A model generated the notes under the pieces. The model saw only the letters and a program-made list of their open reading frames with translations. It searched no databases and was not told where the DNA came from. From positions 1 through 15,981 of the forward strand of contig JAUIFJ010000051.1 of the NCBI GenBank assembly GCA_030429345.1: 15,981 nucleotides of DNA, in the 5' to 3' direction. Source of the DNA: a bacterium (GTDB taxonomy: Bacteria; CAIWAD01). Both the position numbers and the translations under genes were made by a program. Positions 14,357 to 15,981 of this stretch are shown in pieces. Each line of letters begins with the position of its first letter. Within the stretch, counting starts at the first letter, position 1.

Positions 14357-14381
14357 ATTGCTGGAGGCAATCCCGTATACT
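14357..14381 (+). promoter_or_regulatory. Possible promoter/operator region of the antiporter gene
   Basis: The 250-bp gap before 14446 contains TATACT (14376-14381), a good -10 hexamer. The inverted repeat ATTGC-TGGAG-GCAAT (14357-14371) lies just upstream. TTGCTG (14358-14363) is only 12 nt from the -10, too close for a standard -35, so any promoter here would need an activator or another sigma factor. Apart from this I see nothing in 14203-14445. Confidence 0.35.
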
Positions 14382-14445
14382 GTAGAACGAGCGCTTCCAT
14401 TCCAGTGCGAAGAGTTTCGACCGTGATACTCCTGCCGCCAGCCGC

Positions 14446-15654
14446 ATGAACATTCTGCTTTCCCTGGGACTCTTTCTCCTTCTGGGCCTGACGGGTGGCC
14501 GCCTGCTGGGCCGTTTCGGCGTGCCGCAGGTTGTGGGCTACATTCTCGTCGGCGTGCTGCTCGGCGATTCCGTGCTCGGTCTTGCCAGCCGGGAGATCCT
14601 GGAAAACCTGGGACCGATGACCTCGCTGGCCCTGGCCTTCATCGGCTTCATGGTCGGAGGGGAGCTGAACGGCGAACTGCTGATGAAGTACGGCCGGCAG
14701 TTCCTGAGCATCCTGCTCTGCGAGGGCCTGCTGGCCATGGCCCTGGTCTGCGGGCTGACGATCCTCGCAACGGGCAATGTGGCCCTGGGCATCCTGCTGG
14801 GCGCGCTCAGCTCGGCAACGGCCCCGGCGGCGACGGTCGACGTGTTATGGGAATACCGCGCCAGGGGCCCGCTGACCTCGACGATCCTCGCCATCGTGGC
14901 TCTCGACGACGCCCTGGCGCTTCTGCTCTACGGCTTCGCCTTCGCCTTCGCCGACGCCCTGATCGCGGGCGGTCCCCTGAGCGTGCAGAGCATGGTTTTT
15001 CTGCCCCTGGTGACGATCATCGGCTCCCTGGCCCTGGGCGTGCTCGCCGGCCTGGCCGTCGACACCGTGATGCAGGCCATCGACAAGCGCGCCGACCGCC
15101 TGATCATCCTCGTCGCCTCGATCCTGCTGGTCAGCGGCCTGGCCCTCTGGCTGGACCTCTCGCTGATCCTGACCTCGATGGCCCTGGGCATCACCCTGAC
15201 CAACCGCCACCCGGAACGCAACGAATCCTGCTTCACCATCGCCCGGGAGTTCACTCCGCCCCTCTACCTGGTCTTCTTCCTCTTCGTCGGCGCCCGCCTG
15301 CAGATCGGCCTCCTGCCCTCGATGGGCATCCTGGGCGGCCTCTACGTCCTCGGCCGCACCGTCGGCAAACTGGCCGGCTCCTGGCTGGGCGCCACCCTCT
15401 CGAAGGCCGCCCCCGCCGTCCGCAAATACCTCGGCTTCGCCCTCTTCTCCCAGGCCGGCGTCGCCATCGGCCTGGCGCTGGATGTGCATCAGCACTTCAG
15501 CGGCCTCGGGCCGGCAGGGGAAGCCCTGGGGTACACCGTTATTAATGTGATTGCGGCGACGACCTTGCTGGTGCAGATCATCGGGCCGGTCTCGGTGAAG
15601 TTCGCGATTGGACGGGCGGGGGAGATTCCGGTGAGGCGGGGGAAGGGGGGATAG
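14446..15654 (+). CDS. CPA2-family cation:proton antiporter (Kef/NapA-like membrane domain)
   Basis: 402 residues, nearly all hydrophobic, with about 12-13 predicted TM segments. It begins NILLSLGLFLLLGLTGGRLLGRFGVPQVVGYILVGVLLG, the usual first two helices of the CPA2 family. The ion-binding core is visible: ALSSATAPAATVDVLWEY in helix 5, then VALDDALALLLYGF with the paired Asp154-Asp155 expected of electrogenic CPA2 Na+/H+ exchangers. Later segments include FTPPLYLVFFLFVGARLQI and FALFSQAGVAIGLAL. It ends with a basic tail and has no TrkA-N or TrkA-C nucleotide-binding domain, so it is NapA-like rather than KefB/C-like in length. Substrate (Na+, K+ or other) is not determinable. Start: ATG 14446, without a strong ribosome site. 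Confidence 0.9.
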   Translation: MNILLSLGLFLLLGLTGGRLLGRFGVPQVVGYILVGVLLGDSVLGLASREILENLGPMTSLALAFIGFMVGGELNGELLMKYGRQFLSILLCEGLLAMALVCGLTILATGNVALGILLGALSSATAPAATVDVLWEYRARGPLTSTILAIVALDDALALLLYGFAFAFADALIAGGPLSVQSMVFLPLVTIIGSLALGVLAGLAVDTVMQAIDKRADRLIILVASILLVSGLALWLDLSLILTSMALGITLTNRHPERNESCFTIAREFTPPLYLVFFLFVGARLQIGLLPSMGILGGLYVLGRTVGKLAGSWLGATLSKAAPAVRKYLGFALFSQAGVAIGLALDVHQHFSGLGPAGEALGYTVINVIAATTLLVQIIGPVSVKFAIGRAGEIPVRRGKGG

Positions 15655-15981
15655 GGGTGTCGATCTCTAAGAGGCTTCGCAATAGTTTATTCCGTTCCGT
15701 TCTCATTTGCCTTGGCGAACGGGGTGGGTTGCGTTAGGTTCTGGTGGATGTGGGCTGGAAATATCCTCATATGCGACATATGATTGAGGATAACTGTTCG
15801 ATAATAGTCCAGCTCAATTGAGATAGACGGGGATGGAGCTGACTATAGGCTTCTGCAGACCGCCTACTCTTAGTTAGAACGTAGCAGTCGATTACCTGTA
15901 AGCTGCAGGGATGAAAGTTGGCTGCTGGTGTTTGAACCTGTGAAGTGCGGCGTGTGGCATCTCGTGTGCCAACCGCTTCTC
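15655..15981. other. Lower-GC region without a recognisable gene (runs off the window)
   Basis: 327 bp whose base composition drops visibly below that of the genes (about half G+C, and near 43% in the line starting at 15781). No ORF of useful length is present on either strand. It contains an imperfect hairpin with TATCCTCA (15762-15769) pairing TGAGGATA (15785-15792) around CATATG-CGA-CATATG, and a weaker inverted repeat CCGTTC/GAACGG around 15694-15720. No tRNA, attC site, T-tract terminator or IS end could be identified. Confidence 0.6.

Noticed and set aside
15690-15981. Integron attC site suggested by GCGTTAGGT near 15731
   Set aside because: No matching RYYYAAC core or paired inner boxes occur at a suitable distance upstream, and no integrase or cassette ORF is visible.

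Overview
The window is GC-rich bacterial chromosome (roughly 60-65% G+C by eye in the genes) with every recognisable gene on the + strand. Two secreted proteins end in a FlgD-Ig-like / type IX-secretion-like C-terminal domain, with an NPFNP-type motif and a basic-hydrophobic tail (KILLLR, KLLLLK). Many others carry signal peptides, FG-GAP repeats or PPC-like repeats. This suggests an FCB-group or related candidate phylum (Eisenbacteria-, Krumholzibacteria- or Delongbacteria-like). That placement is inference; no marker here fixes the phylum.

Layout: (1) 1-182, a tandem array of 75-bp units, each with a 20-bp perfect palindrome. (2) hisS (222-1547), overlapped by 4 nt by a secreted multi-domain protein with a C-terminal sorting-type domain (1544-4042). 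(3) A well-delimited transcription unit with promoter TTGCAC-N17-TATGCT at 4105-4133, three secreted-protein genes (4225-4650, 4660-5118, 5130-7418) and a strong intrinsic terminator (7445-7478). All three share a short N-terminal motif; the third is a Cthe_2159-like beta-helix protein. (4) A VOC/glyoxalase-fold gene (7521-8000) overlapped by a DUF2087-type gene that is broken by an in-frame TGA at 8045-8047. (5) A secreted FG-GAP/VCBS-repeat protein (8434-10788) whose motif spacing suggests two seven-bladed propellers. (6) A mobile-element zone, 10862-12575: an IS200/RAYT-type HUH transposase (11138-11590) among four loci of REP/BIME-like hairpin repeats, with a CopD-like membrane protein gene (12058-12498) inside. 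(7) A clade-3 catalase, katA (12683-14125), with a terminator. (8) A CPA2-type cation:proton antiporter (14446-15654). (9) A lower-GC, gene-free right edge (15655-15981).

The two parts most worth following are these. First, the RAYT-REP system: each REP pairs an 11-nt GCGC-GAA-GCGC mini-hairpin with a larger GNRA-loop hairpin at a fixed 13- or 11-nt spacing, arranged singly or as head-to-head BIMEs around the transposase. Second, the three-gene secreted cassette: a short LxxHxxxG...SLxF module links a FN3-like protein, a nearly bare sorting-domain protein and a beta-helix protein that lacks its own sorting domain.
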